Assembly (NCBI GenBank): GCA_964500645.1 | Contig: CAZCOH010000001.1 | Span: forward strand, 90,197 to 154,196 | From: CAYFIW01 sp964500645 | Lineage (GTDB): Bacteria > Chloroflexota > Dehalococcoidia > Lucifugimonadales > UBA826 | Direction of reading: 5' to 3' | DNA: 64,000 bases | Part shown: positions 1-8,663 of the stretch, piece by piece | How positions within the stretch are numbered: the first letter of the stretch is position 1 | How the letters are laid out: each line of letters begins with the position of its first letter | Notes under the pieces: model-generated | Databases searched by the model: none | Told to the model about the DNA's origin: nothing | The model's input: the letters and a program-made list of their open reading frames with translations, nothing else | Position numbers and translations under genes: made by a program

Positions 1-342
1 CTGGATTTCATAGACGTTGCAGAGGCGGAATATTTCAGAAATCTTGGGATATTGATACATGATGAAGTTTACAGACAAGACCTTGATTTAGCTGTTGTAA
101 AAGTCAATATAGAATATAAGAGTCCGGCCAGATTAGACGATCTTATAGATATCAAAGTAAAAGTTTCCAATATAGGTACTTCTAGCCTTACAAAAAACAC
201 CGTAATTTACAGACATGGAACCAATGACCTGTTAGCTACAGGAGAAACAATATCGGTAAACTTCGATAGTACCTCAAATACCTCAAGACCTCTTCCAGAT
301 AATGTGAAGAATACTATCGAACATTTTGAAAACGAATCTTAA
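1..342 (+). CDS. Acyl-CoA thioesterase, hotdog fold (5' end outside window)
   Basis: The reading frame is open from the first base, so the gene starts before the window; the TTG at 52 is an internal codon, not a convincing start. The visible part begins LDFIDVAEAEYFRNLG, like the N-terminal helix of YbgC/4-hydroxybenzoyl-CoA thioesterases (the 'YF/AR.E' region), followed by the strands of a single hotdog domain (VKVNIEYKSPARLDDLIDIKVKV). Enzymes of this family hydrolyse acyl-CoA thioesters in the cytoplasm; the substrate cannot be read from the sequence. The catalytic Asp or Glu region lies at or beyond the left edge, so activity cannot be judged. Confidence 0.75.
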   Translation: MDFIDVAEAEYFRNLGILIHDEVYRQDLDLAVVKVNIEYKSPARLDDLIDIKVKVSNIGTSSLTKNTVIYRHGTNDLLATGETISVNFDSTSNTSRPLPDNVKNTIEHFENES

Positions 343-389
343 AGGTAAAACTCTAAATACAACCCAAAGTGTCAAAAGGAGACCCCAAA

Positions 390-917
390 TTGTCCCAAAA
401 ACAATACAGTAGCCCCCCCGAAATGGTAATAGATAAGACCGTGTCTTATAAAGCCAGTATCGAACTTGAAAAGGGGGGCATCATAGTTATAGATTTAATG
501 GCGAAAGAAGCTCCTAAAACGGTCAATAATTTTGTATTCCTGGCTAGAGAAAAATATTATGACGGAATAAGTTTTCACAGGGTTATTCCAGGATTTATGG
601 CTCAATCAGGAGATCCAACCGGAACTGGCTCAGGTGGACCAGGTTACAACTTCGACGATGAATTCCATGAAAAAGCCCGACACGACAGTGAAGGCATTTT
701 ATCCATGGCAAACAGGGGAGTAATAAATGGAATGGGTACAAATGGGAGCCAATTTTTTATTACATTCGCTCCGACACCACACCTAGACAATCACCATAGT
801 GTATTTGGCAAAGTCTCGGAAGGAATGGATGTTGTCAAGGGCATATCTGAAAGAGATCCAGGAAGCGCTACACAAAGCGGAGATGTAATTAAAAGCGTCA
901 CAATTACAGAACTGTAA
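390..917 (+). CDS. Peptidyl-prolyl cis-trans isomerase, cyclophilin type
   Basis: Single cyclophilin domain covering almost the whole protein. The catalytic and cyclosporin-site motifs are visible: FHRVIPGFMAQSGDPTGTGSGGPG and the NGSQFFIT segment, then HLDNHHSVFGKV. No signal peptide, so it should act on folding proteins in the cytoplasm. An in-frame GTG lies at 369, but it has no ribosome binding site; the TTG at 390 has AGGAG at 377-381, 8 nt upstream, so I start there. It follows the thioesterase closely and is followed by a strong inverted repeat at 925-958. Confidence 0.92.
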   Translation: MSQKQYSSPPEMVIDKTVSYKASIELEKGGIIVIDLMAKEAPKTVNNFVFLAREKYYDGISFHRVIPGFMAQSGDPTGTGSGGPGYNFDDEFHEKARHDSEGILSMANRGVINGMGTNGSQFFITFAPTPHLDNHHSVFGKVSEGMDVVKGISERDPGSATQSGDVIKSVTITEL

Positions 918-924
918 GTTAGTG

Positions 925-958
925 GGATTAATCCTTTTCATATAAAAAGGATTAATCC
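925..958 (+). terminator. Long inverted repeat after the cyclophilin gene
   Basis: Arms of 14 bp (925-938 and 945-958) with the 6-nt loop catata. Each arm holds the palindromic decamer GGATTAATCC. It begins 7 nt after the stop codon, as a transcription terminator would. There is no T run after the right arm, so it could instead be an mRNA-stabilising hairpin or a pair of protein binding sites. Confidence 0.55.
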
Positions 959-1104
959 ACAAACCACCAAAACGTTTAACGACGATACCGGAACATCTAA
1001 CGAACCTAGATCTTATGCTAGTAATAATTTCTACTATCAGTACCAAGCAAGGGGAACCTGCCCATTAAAGTGATTTCTATTTGAAACGATCAAAACATAA
1101 AATC

Positions 1105-1135
1105 TTGACTTACTTTATAAATAAGACTATATAAT
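1105..1135 (+). promoter_or_regulatory. Sigma-70 type promoter for the hydroxyacid oxidase gene
   Basis: TTGACT at 1105-1110, then TATATA at 1128-1133 (17-nt spacer) overlapping TATAAT at 1130-1135 (19-nt spacer). It lies about 55 nt before the ATG at 1188, in the only sizeable gap in this part of the window. Confidence 0.6.
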
Positions 1136-1187
1136 CCTCAATTCTTATTAAAATCAAATTAATAATCGGTTCTGAGGAAGTTAACGA

Positions 1188-2273
1188 ATGGAAGTTGTAA
1201 GCCTATTTGACCTGGAAAGAATATCTAAACAACGCTCAGTAAAGAACATGTGGGATTTTATTGATGGGGCAGCCTTCGATGAAATCACAAAGCGGAGAAA
1301 TGAAGAAAAATTCAGAGAATTGACTCTCAACCCAAGTTTCTTAGTCGATGTATCTAAACGAGATATGTCTACCAGTATCTTAGGTGAAAAAATAAGTTTC
1401 CCAGTAATGGTTGCTCCTGCAGGGGGACAGAGACAACATCACCCTGAAGGAGAACTAGCCACTTCGAGGGGAGCAGGAATGGCTGAAACTTTATACGCTC
1501 TTCCCACAAGTTCAGGATACAGCATCGAAGAAGTAGCCAATGTGGCTACAGGACCTCTCTGGTTTCAGTTATATCACTCAGATGACGAAATGACTGAATA
1601 TCTCGTAAAACGCGCAAAAACAGCGGGATATAAGGCGATCTGCCTCACAATTGATGTTCCGACTAATGGCGCAAAAGAACGAGATTTAAAAAATGATTTT
1701 AAAGCTGTTAAACACCTTCACAATGGTAGTCTTAGAGACAGACCAGATTTTCTGGAAAGGAAGGACGCAGGCCCAAGAGACTTTGCAGAGTGGGAAACTA
1801 CTGGATACAGTGGATTAACATGGGATAGATTAGATTGGCTTAAATCTCTAACGGGACTCCCATTGGTGGTAAAAGGTGTCAGAACCGTCAGAGACGCTGT
1901 GATGTGTGCTGAAAATGGTGTCGATGGAATAGTTGTTTCTAACCATGGGGGCAGACAAATTGATAGAACTTTGTCGTCAATTGAAACACTCTCACCAATA
2001 TCACAAGCTGTTGGGGATAGATTAGAAATTTACCTGGATTCAGGAATCAGACGAGGTTCTGACGTAATGATGGCGCTAGCAATGGGAGCGAGAGGGGTGT
2101 TTGTAGGGAGACCGCTTTTCTGGGGACTTTCATACGATGGAGCAGACGGCGTGAAACTAATGTTAGATATCCTAAGAAATGAATTTGACAGGTCACTTTC
2201 ATATTGTGGTTTCAACAAAGTTTCTGACATAAATGCATCGGCAATAAACGCTCCTTCAGACTGGACATATTAA
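1188..2273 (+). CDS. FMN-dependent alpha-hydroxy-acid oxidase/dehydrogenase
   Basis: A 361-residue TIM-barrel flavoprotein of the glycolate oxidase / L-lactate dehydrogenase (LldD) / lactate monooxygenase family, which oxidises 2-hydroxy acids to 2-oxo acids. Recognisable parts: the N-terminal segment with MWDFIDGAAFDEIT, PVMVAPAGGQRQHHPEGE, the AICLTIDVPTNGAKERD strand, the active-site motif VSNHGGRQID (catalytic His) and the FMN phosphate site DSGIRRGSDVMMALAMGARGVFVGRP. GAGGAAG about 7 nt before the ATG supports the start. The substrate is not determined; glycolate, lactate and mandelate are all possible in this family. Own promoter at 1105-1135. Confidence 0.92.
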   Translation: MEVVSLFDLERISKQRSVKNMWDFIDGAAFDEITKRRNEEKFRELTLNPSFLVDVSKRDMSTSILGEKISFPVMVAPAGGQRQHHPEGELATSRGAGMAETLYALPTSSGYSIEEVANVATGPLWFQLYHSDDEMTEYLVKRAKTAGYKAICLTIDVPTNGAKERDLKNDFKAVKHLHNGSLRDRPDFLERKDAGPRDFAEWETTGYSGLTWDRLDWLKSLTGLPLVVKGVRTVRDAVMCAENGVDGIVVSNHGGRQIDRTLSSIETLSPISQAVGDRLEIYLDSGIRRGSDVMMALAMGARGVFVGRPLFWGLSYDGADGVKLMLDILRNEFDRSLSYCGFNKVSDINASAINAPSDWTY

Positions 2274-2282
2274 ATCATCAAT

Positions 2283-3101
2283 CTATAGCTCGTAGTCAGT
2301 GCTGCTAAAATCAGTCCATTTTGTATTAGCACCTAGTAAAAAAACATCCTTCAAATTAGATTCTGAAAGATCAGCGAGTGTAAGATCCGCATTTTCAAGA
2401 TCTGCAGAAACCAAATTAGCTCGACGCATATTTGCCATTTGAAGACTTGCACCTTCAAACAAACATCGTCCCATATCAGAGTCAGTCATGTCAGCGTTAT
2501 CAAGTCTAGCCTCTCTAAAATTTGAACCACTCAGTTTACATTCTCGCATCTTAGCGCTGCTTAAATTAGCCTGAGTGAAATTCGCTCCATTCATAATTGC
2601 TCCACTCAAATCAGCACCTGTCATATCAGACAGAGTCAGGTTTATACCTCTCATCAAAGCAAGTGTCAGATCAGCGTTTATCAAAATGCCCCCCGTCAAA
2701 TCTACACCCCGCAAATTTGCTCCAACCAAAGCTGCTCGCTCCAAGCAAACTCCACCCGTCATGTAAGCACCACTCAAGTTTGATCCAGTCAGGTCAGCTC
2801 CATAAAAATTAGCTCCATATAATCTCGAATCCATTAAATAAGTGTCACTCAAATCAGAACCTGTAAGGTCAGATTCTCGCAGATTAACCTCCGCTAAATT
2901 CGATTCGGATAGCCGAACCGCATTCAAATTCGATCCACTTAAATTTGCTCCCCTCAAATTACAACGTCTCAAATCTGCCCCAGTCATATCAACTCCACTT
3001 AAAACAGTACGACTCAGGTTCAGGCCCGTTAAATCCATCCCCGAAAGAGTGGTACCTTCAGAGAACAATTTAATAAGTTCTTTTTTTGTTATTTCAGACA
3101 T
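2283..3101 (-). CDS. Pentapeptide-repeat protein
   Basis: The 272-residue protein is built nearly from end to end of A(D/N)LXX-type pentapeptides (for example GADLRRCNLRGANLSG), which fold as a right-handed quadrilateral beta helix. No signal peptide and no extra catalytic domain. Some members mimic DNA and protect gyrase, but most have no known role and nothing here points to one; the neighbouring genes are unrelated. The strong five-codon periodicity also makes long open frames on the opposite strand, which I do not regard as genes. Confidence 0.9.
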   Translation of the reverse strand: MSEITKKELIKLFSEGTTLSGMDLTGLNLSRTVLSGVDMTGADLRRCNLRGANLSGSNLNAVRLSESNLAEVNLRESDLTGSDLSDTYLMDSRLYGANFYGADLTGSNLSGAYMTGGVCLERAALVGANLRGVDLTGGILINADLTLALMRGINLTLSDMTGADLSGAIMNGANFTQANLSSAKMRECKLSGSNFREARLDNADMTDSDMGRCLFEGASLQMANMRRANLVSADLENADLTLADLSESNLKDVFLLGANTKWTDFSSTDYEL

Positions 3102-3183
3102 TATTTCATCTCTATTTCATGGGTATTAAATAAATCTAGTCCATGAATTAAAAAGGCAAAACTTACAGGTTGACTACCTACTA

Positions 3184-3618
3184 TCACTCTATTCCATCAA
3201 AACCCAAAATATTTACGGGCTCAATTTCTATCAGAACAAATTCTACTTTTCCAAGTATTGCATTTAGATATTCAGGCGCATCCTCGGGGCCAAGGTAACG
3301 ATAAGATAAATCAGTCACTATCCTATCAATATCTTCAGATTCTGTGACGATAGCTTTGCCATTAAATTGAACCCATGGTTGAGGGATACGATCAGCTGCT
3401 GCTACAAGAGAAACTCTTGGATCGTTATATATGTTTTTTACCTTTATTGTTTGAGGTTGCGTTGCAACAATCAATTTTTCGTTATCAAGAGAATGCCACA
3501 CAGGAGAGGTATGGGGTGACCCGTCAACATTTAATGTTGTTATAAAAGAAACAATCGGCTCCGACAACAAACTATTAATTTCTCTGTTATTCAATCTTCC
3601 CATTGCAATTTGCCTCAC
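3184..3618 (-). CDS. Split-barrel flavin/F420-dependent oxidoreductase (PPOX class)
   Basis: A 144-residue single-domain protein of the pyridoxamine 5'-phosphate oxidase-like split barrel: PIVSFITTLNVDGSPHTSPVWHSLDNEKLIVATQPQ, then VKNIYNDPRVSLVAA and the strand with WVQFNGKAIVTE. This pattern is typical of the F420-binding members found in F420-producing bacteria, and the window also carries cofC and cofD; FMN binding is the alternative. Possible starts are the first Met or the Met before GRLNNRE, five residues on. Transcribed away from the GMC gene across a gap with a palindrome at 3638-3660. Confidence 0.82.
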   Translation of the reverse strand: MRQIAMGRLNNREINSLLSEPIVSFITTLNVDGSPHTSPVWHSLDNEKLIVATQPQTIKVKNIYNDPRVSLVAAADRIPQPWVQFNGKAIVTESEDIDRIVTDLSYRYLGPEDAPEYLNAILGKVEFVLIEIEPVNILGFDGIE

Positions 3619-3637
3619 AATTACCTATGTATGCATC

Positions 3638-3660
3638 TACATATCTTTAAAGATCATGTA
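3638..3660. promoter_or_regulatory. Operator-like palindrome between divergent genes
   Basis: TACAT-ATCTTTAAAGAT-C-ATGTA. The 12-bp core ATCTTTAAAGAT is a perfect palindrome and the outer five bases match again after a single extra C. It lies in the 132-bp gap between the divergent PPOX-type gene and the GMC gene, where a regulator could control both. Confidence 0.4.
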
Positions 3661-3750
3661 GGATACAGCCGAAAGAATCGAATGGCTAGAAGATAAGGCG
3701 GAGAGCATTTGCTGGTACGCCTAAAAGCACGAAATAGGATGGGTAGCTAA

Positions 3751-5349
3751 TTGGACAATAAGGATTGTGACGTACTGGTAGTGGGTGCAGGGGCCTCTGG
3801 AGCGGCTTTTACGTGGCGACTTGCCGAGGCAGGTATAAAAGTAACTTGTCTTGAACAGGGGGGTTGGTTAGACCCGGCTGTTGACTATGCAACATCCGAC
3901 CCGGACTGGGAGATTCACCGCCAAACAGACTTTAACCCCAATCCGAATTTTAGAAATCTAGAATCTGATTATCCTATCAATATGGACAACACTCCCATAT
4001 CACCGCTTATGTATAACTCAGTCGGCGGGAGTACAATCCATTGGTCGGCCCATTTCCCTAGAATGAAACCTTCAGATTTCAGGGTTAGATCTCTGGACGG
4101 CGTAGCCGACGACTGGCCAATTACTTACCATGATTTAGAAAAGTATTTCTCAATCAATGATCAAATCACGGGCGTTGCAGGACTAAATGGGGACCCGGGT
4201 TATCCTGAAAAATCACCCCGCCAAACACCCCCTATAGGGTTAGGAAAACTGGGAGATACTATAGCGTCCGGATTTGACAAACTAGGATGGCATTGGTGGC
4301 CATCAGACTCGGCAATCAATACAGTTGAATACGATGGGCGACAGGGATGCAACAACTGTGGCCCCTGTGACCTTGGATGTTCTATTAAGGCGAAGGCGAG
4401 CACAGATGTAACATATTGGCCAAAGGCGATCCAAATGGGTGCAAGGCTTATAACAAATGCCAGGGTAAGAGAAGTCACTATAAATAAACAAGGATTGGCA
4501 GACGGTGTCTTATATTACGATTCAGATGGGCTACTTCAAGAGCAAAAGGCCAAAATTATAGTAATGGCGTGCAATGGAATTGGAACACCAAGAATTCTAC
4601 TCAATTCCAAATCCCCTTCATTTCCTGACGGACTATCAAATTCATCAGGACTTTTGGGAAAAAATTTAATGTTCCACCCGTATGCAGGTGTGACAGGCCG
4701 ATTTGAGGAAGATTTAGAAGGACATAAAGGTCCAACTCCTTTAAACATTATGTGCTCAGAACACTATGAAACTGACCTTAGTAGAGGTTTCGTAAGAGGC
4801 TATTCATATCAGGTAACACGATCTGCTGCTCCTGTCACAACAGCCATAGGTGGGAAAATCCCTTGGGGGAAGAATCACCACGATGAGTTCAAGAACAGAT
4901 TCAATAAAACTATAAGATTCGCAGTCATTGGTGAAGATCTACCCGAACCTCACAACCAAGTTACACTGGATCCTGAACTTACAGATGGTGATGGGATTCC
5001 ATCACCAAAAATCTCATATACGCTCAGCGAAAATAGCAGAAAAATGATGGATCACGGAATAAAGACCTCCACAGAAGTGATGAAAGCGGCGGGGGCTGTT
5101 GAAGTCTATACGGATCCTCTGCTAAAGGAAGCGGGGTGGCACCTACTAGGAACCGCAAGAATGGGAACTCATAGCAGCAATTCTGTGGTTGATGAAAATG
5201 GACGATCTCACGATGTACGAAACTTGTTTATTGTGGACGGAAGTATATTTGTAACATCAGGCGCTGTTAATCCCACCTCAACTATACAAGCTTTAGCTCT
5301 TTACATAGCTGATTACGTTTCAAAAAACTCAAGACATTTATTGGACTAG
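3751..5349 (+). CDS. GMC-family FAD-dependent dehydrogenase, large subunit
   Basis: A 532-residue flavoprotein of the glucose-methanol-choline oxidoreductase family, of the gluconate/sorbitol/FAD-glucose dehydrogenase large-subunit kind. Visible: FAD-binding GAGASG at residues 12-17, the VGGSTIHWSA segment near residue 92, and the C-terminal block GTARMGTH ... VDGSIFVTSGAVNPTSTIQALA. Four cysteines at residues 200, 203, 206 and 210 (CNNCGPCDLGC) match the cysteine-rich stretch proposed to bind an Fe-S cluster in FAD-glucose dehydrogenase relatives. It oxidises an alcohol or sugar of unknown identity. TTG start behind AGGATGGG. The small-subunit gene follows after 29 nt. Confidence 0.9.
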   Translation: MDNKDCDVLVVGAGASGAAFTWRLAEAGIKVTCLEQGGWLDPAVDYATSDPDWEIHRQTDFNPNPNFRNLESDYPINMDNTPISPLMYNSVGGSTIHWSAHFPRMKPSDFRVRSLDGVADDWPITYHDLEKYFSINDQITGVAGLNGDPGYPEKSPRQTPPIGLGKLGDTIASGFDKLGWHWWPSDSAINTVEYDGRQGCNNCGPCDLGCSIKAKASTDVTYWPKAIQMGARLITNARVREVTINKQGLADGVLYYDSDGLLQEQKAKIIVMACNGIGTPRILLNSKSPSFPDGLSNSSGLLGKNLMFHPYAGVTGRFEEDLEGHKGPTPLNIMCSEHYETDLSRGFVRGYSYQVTRSAAPVTTAIGGKIPWGKNHHDEFKNRFNKTIRFAVIGEDLPEPHNQVTLDPELTDGDGIPSPKISYTLSENSRKMMDHGIKTSTEVMKAAGAVEVYTDPLLKEAGWHLLGTARMGTHSSNSVVDENGRSHDVRNLFIVDGSIFVTSGAVNPTSTIQALALYIADYVSKNSRHLLD

Positions 5350-5378
5350 AACAACATTTTGCCGATAGGAAGTTAAAA

Positions 5379-5852
5379 TTGGATACAAAAACTAATAAAC
5401 CTTTAACATTCTCAAAATCTCAATTTGATCTGGTAAACGCCATTATTGATTGCCTCATACCATCAAACTCAAACATGCCATCTGCATCCGAAGTACAAGT
5501 TGCACATTATATTGATTCGTTTACAGGTAACTCACCAAATTCTATAAGATTAATGCTAGAAGGAATTCAGGAAATAGAAAAAACTAGCCATGGAGTTGGT
5601 TCCAAAACTTTCATTGATATGGATATTGACTCCAAGTACAAAATCCTACAGATCATAGAGAGACAAAACCCTGTTTTTTTCTCAGAGTTGGTGAGACAAA
5701 CATATAACGGATACTACACAACCTCTGAAGTACTAAGGCTAATTGGCACTGAAGGAAGACCTCCCCAACCTCTAGGTTATGAACTTGAGAAAGGAAATCT
5801 CGAACTACTCAAAAAAGTCCAAGATAGAGGACAAATTTGGAGGGACGTGTAG
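5379..5852 (+). CDS. Gluconate 2-dehydrogenase subunit 3-like small subunit
   Basis: 157 residues; resembles the gluconate 2-dehydrogenase subunit 3 family (FDLVNAIIDCLIPSNSNMPSASEVQVAHYID near the start, GYYTTSEVLRLIGTEGRPPQPLGY near the end). Its partner is the GMC large subunit 29 nt upstream, so the two probably form a dehydrogenase complex. Family members usually carry a Tat signal that exports the pair; none is visible here (the N-terminus is polar, MDTKTNKPLTFSKSQ), so the complex may stay in the cytoplasm. No cytochrome c subunit follows. TTG start with AGGAAG about 7 nt upstream. Confidence 0.82.
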   Translation: MDTKTNKPLTFSKSQFDLVNAIIDCLIPSNSNMPSASEVQVAHYIDSFTGNSPNSIRLMLEGIQEIEKTSHGVGSKTFIDMDIDSKYKILQIIERQNPVFFSELVRQTYNGYYTTSEVLRLIGTEGRPPQPLGYELEKGNLELLKKVQDRGQIWRDV

Positions 5853-5861
5853 GTCCCAAGG

Positions 5862-6890
5862 TTAGTCTATCGTAAGAATAACTTTGCCCGTATCTCCAGA
5901 AACAAATAAATCATATGCTTCCTGGGCCTGCGATATATCGAAAGTATGAGTAATCAACCGATCCATTGGAGATTTTCTTTCGACAACAAATTGTGCCACT
6001 TCTGAAAGCCCTGATTGACTAAAGGTCCATGATCCAAAAATGGTCAATTGCTTATGAATAATTTGAGGGCTAACGTCAAAGGTTGTCGTGTTTCCCTCTC
6101 CAACTAAACATACTTTACCCCAGTACTTTGCACTATCTACAGCTTGATTACGAACTTCGGGTATACCAGTGGCATCGAGAGTCATGTCAACACCTTCGCC
6201 ACCTGTCAGATCTCGGAGAGCCTCAACCGGATCCACGTCTATTGGATTTAACGTCTCATAAGCCCCAATATCGGAAGCCAATTCCAATCGGTAAGGCGAA
6301 ACATCTATAGCTATCACCCTACATCCCATTTGGGCAGCAAACATAGTTGCAGATAATCCAACCGGACCTTGTCCAAAGACAGCTATAGTGTCTAAGGCTG
6401 TAGGATTTAAGCGTTTCACTGCATGAAAAGCGGTTCCTGTGCCACAAGAACAGGCAGCCGCAGACTTAAAGTCCAAATCATCAGGCATAGGTATACATGT
6501 ATATGCTGGAACCACCATATATTCTTGATGACCTCCATGAGATGTAGACCCATACACTTCATGGCTCGACAAACACATTTGGGTGTATCCAATGCGACAC
6601 ATAGAACACTTTAAGCACCCTGAGTAATGATGCATCATCACCCTATCTCCCAGAGACAAACCGGTCACAGAAGATCCCAACTCCTCCACGATCCCAACTG
6701 GTTCATGCCCTGGAACGATAAGGTCATCAATTCCATTCTTTTCATTTTTTGGAGTCCTGAAATTTCGCAAATCACTTCCACAAATTCCAGAGGATTTCAT
6801 TTTAAGCAAAACTTCATGATCTCCCGGAGTAGGAATTTCAACTTCATATGTGTCTACGATAGAATCGCCGGTAAATAGCAACCTTTTCAT
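5862..6890 (-). CDS. Zinc-dependent alcohol dehydrogenase (MDR superfamily)
   Basis: Medium-chain dehydrogenase with both zinc sites: catalytic CGSD and GHEP, and structural CLKCSMCRIGYTQMC. The Rossmann domain follows with VFGQGPVGLSATMFAAQMG. It would oxidise an alcohol, or reduce an aldehyde or ketone, with NAD(P). An in-frame ATG at 6938 gives 16 more residues but has no ribosome binding site; the ATG at 6890 has AAGGAG about 10 nt upstream and starts MKRLLFTGDS, where the family usually begins. Divergent from the SDR gene at 6995; its tail faces the GMC subunit gene. Confidence 0.9.
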   Translation of the reverse strand: MKRLLFTGDSIVDTYEVEIPTPGDHEVLLKMKSSGICGSDLRNFRTPKNEKNGIDDLIVPGHEPVGIVEELGSSVTGLSLGDRVMMHHYSGCLKCSMCRIGYTQMCLSSHEVYGSTSHGGHQEYMVVPAYTCIPMPDDLDFKSAAACSCGTGTAFHAVKRLNPTALDTIAVFGQGPVGLSATMFAAQMGCRVIAIDVSPYRLELASDIGAYETLNPIDVDPVEALRDLTGGEGVDMTLDATGIPEVRNQAVDSAKYWGKVCLVGEGNTTTFDVSPQIIHKQLTIFGSWTFSQSGLSEVAQFVVERKSPMDRLITHTFDISQAQEAYDLFVSGDTGKVILTID

Positions 6891-6994
6891 ATATCCTGAA
6901 CTCCTTCTTGTTTTTCCGTCTATGTCAGGATTATCCATAATTAGACAAAAGGTTCAAGATTGGTATTAAAAAACGGAATCAATAGGAGCTGGCA

Positions 6995-7783
6995 ATGAGA
7001 GAATTGGAAGGAAAAATTGCTATTATCACTGGCGGTGCCCAAGGAATAGGAGCAGCGGGAGCCAAAGAATTGGCTTTTCAGGGCGCTTCGGTAACGATAA
7101 TGGATATCGATGAGAAGGCAGCCATAGCGACGACCGAAGCCATAAACGCTTCTGGAGGAGTCGCCGTTGCCGTAATAGCTGATGCTTCAACATCCGAAGG
7201 ATGTCAAAAAGCCGTATCAAGGACACTCTCAGAATATGATGGAGTAGATATCCTTTTTAATAATGTAGGAATACAACCAGTTAATTCATATACAAACATT
7301 GAAAATACATCTGAGGAAATGTGGGACAGAATTATTGCAGTAAATCTCAAAAGCAGATTCCTTATGGCAAAATACTGCATTCCTATCATGCGAAAACGTG
7401 GAGGAGGCGTCGTTATAAGTACAGCAAGTGTGCAAGGACAACAATCTGCCAACCTTGTACCAGCTTATGCGGCAAGTAAGGGAGGCGACTTATCCCTCAC
7501 AAGACAAATGGCTCTGGACTACGCCCAAGACAATATTCGGGTAGTTTCAGTTTGTCCTGGGGGAGTAGACACCCCTCTATGGCGCGATTCTGTCCTAAGC
7601 TCTGGAAGAGACGTTGAAACAGCGTTATTAGAATCAGGGTCCACTCATCCTATAGGCCGAATTGGAAATACTACTGATATAGCGAAAGTAGTTGCTTTCC
7701 TGGCAAGCGATAAAGCGGATTTTATAACTGGCACATTTATTAACGTGGACGGAGGCATAATGGCGAAAGGATCATGGGCATAA
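6995..7783 (+). CDS. Short-chain dehydrogenase/reductase
   Basis: A 262-residue classical SDR. Cofactor motif TGGAQGIG, the NNVG motif (in place of NNAG), catalytic Ser in ISTASVQG and the YAASK catalytic Tyr-Lys pair; CPGGVDTPLW after it, and the usual C-terminal FITGTFINVDGG. Acts on a hydroxyl or keto substrate with NAD(P); specificity cannot be read. Strong ribosome binding site (AGGAG, 8 nt before the ATG). Divergent from the alcohol dehydrogenase with about 100 bp between starts, so the two may share control. Confidence 0.93.
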   Translation: MRELEGKIAIITGGAQGIGAAGAKELAFQGASVTIMDIDEKAAIATTEAINASGGVAVAVIADASTSEGCQKAVSRTLSEYDGVDILFNNVGIQPVNSYTNIENTSEEMWDRIIAVNLKSRFLMAKYCIPIMRKRGGGVVISTASVQGQQSANLVPAYAASKGGDLSLTRQMALDYAQDNIRVVSVCPGGVDTPLWRDSVLSSGRDVETALLESGSTHPIGRIGNTTDIAKVVAFLASDKADFITGTFINVDGGIMAKGSWA

Positions 7784-7805
7784 ACCTCAGAAACCTGATC
7801 AATCC

Positions 7806-8606
7806 TTACTCACCTGTGTAAGAAGGATTTCTTTTTTCCAAGAATGCACTTACTGCTTCGAGTTGATCCTTTGTTCCGTACATTGGATCCCCCGCGTCAT
7901 CTTCGTTAGCAATGACATCATGCCAGTCTGGCATTACCTGCCTCATTAACTTTTTGGTATTTTGAACCGCAAGTGGAGGATTCAAAGATATCTCTTCTGC
8001 CAAAGCTATTGCCTCCGACATAAGATCTTCTGAGGAAACGACCTTGCTGACTAAGCCATTTTGGAAAGCCCAGTCGGCATCGTAAATCCGTCCAGTTAAA
8101 GACATTTCTGCTGCAACTGCGTGTCCAGATATCGCCATAATAGTCGAAGAAGCAGCAGTATCTGGGACAAGCCCTCTTCTAACAAAAATTGCGGAAAATC
8201 TGGCATCTGAAGACGCAATCCTTATGTCACTCGCCAGGGCTATAGATAGGCCTGCACCCACTGCTGCGCCATTTACAGCAGCGATTACCGGCTGAGGTAA
8301 ATTCCTTAAAGCGGGAGCCAATTCCTGTATTCTCTTTCCGGAACGTCCTCTGACAACAGAATCTCTTCTGTTTTCAGAACCCTGAGAAGCCATCCTTGAC
8401 AAATCAGCCCCCGAACAAAACCCTCTTCCTTGTCCGGTCAATATCACGGCACGAATCTGAGGAAATTTATGGCCGATTGTTTCTATAACTTTGTGAAACT
8501 CCTGAGTCAATTCACGGTTAAGAGCGTTCATCATTTCCGGGCGTTTCAGAGTGATAACGGCTGTGTGATCCTCTAAAGATAGATCGAGATTTTTATAGTC
8601 ATTCAT
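7806..8606 (-). CDS. Enoyl-CoA hydratase/isomerase family protein
   Basis: A 266-residue crotonase-fold protein: GQGRGFCSGADLSRM and VNGAAVGAGLSIALASDIRIAS, the oxyanion-hole segments of the family, then ARFSAIFVRRGLVPD. The Glu in the second catalytic region is not obvious; RRGLVPDTAAS stands where many hydratases have a Glu, so this may be an isomerase or another crotonase reaction. It lies 57 nt after the FAD subunit of the molybdenum hydroxylase on the same strand and may be the last gene of that operon. Confidence 0.88.
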   Translation of the reverse strand: MNDYKNLDLSLEDHTAVITLKRPEMMNALNRELTQEFHKVIETIGHKFPQIRAVILTGQGRGFCSGADLSRMASQGSENRRDSVVRGRSGKRIQELAPALRNLPQPVIAAVNGAAVGAGLSIALASDIRIASSDARFSAIFVRRGLVPDTAASSTIMAISGHAVAAEMSLTGRIYDADWAFQNGLVSKVVSSEDLMSEAIALAEEISLNPPLAVQNTKKLMRQVMPDWHDVIANEDDAGDPMYGTKDQLEAVSAFLEKRNPSYTGE

Positions 8607-8663
8607 GCAAACTGCTCCGCAACCATTAGGCTTATTTACAACAATAACACGAACATTCCAAAG

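Noticed and set aside
2575..3129. Open frames opposite the pentapeptide-repeat gene
   Set aside because: They are by-products of five-codon repeats on the coding strand, with no ribosome binding sites or family likeness.
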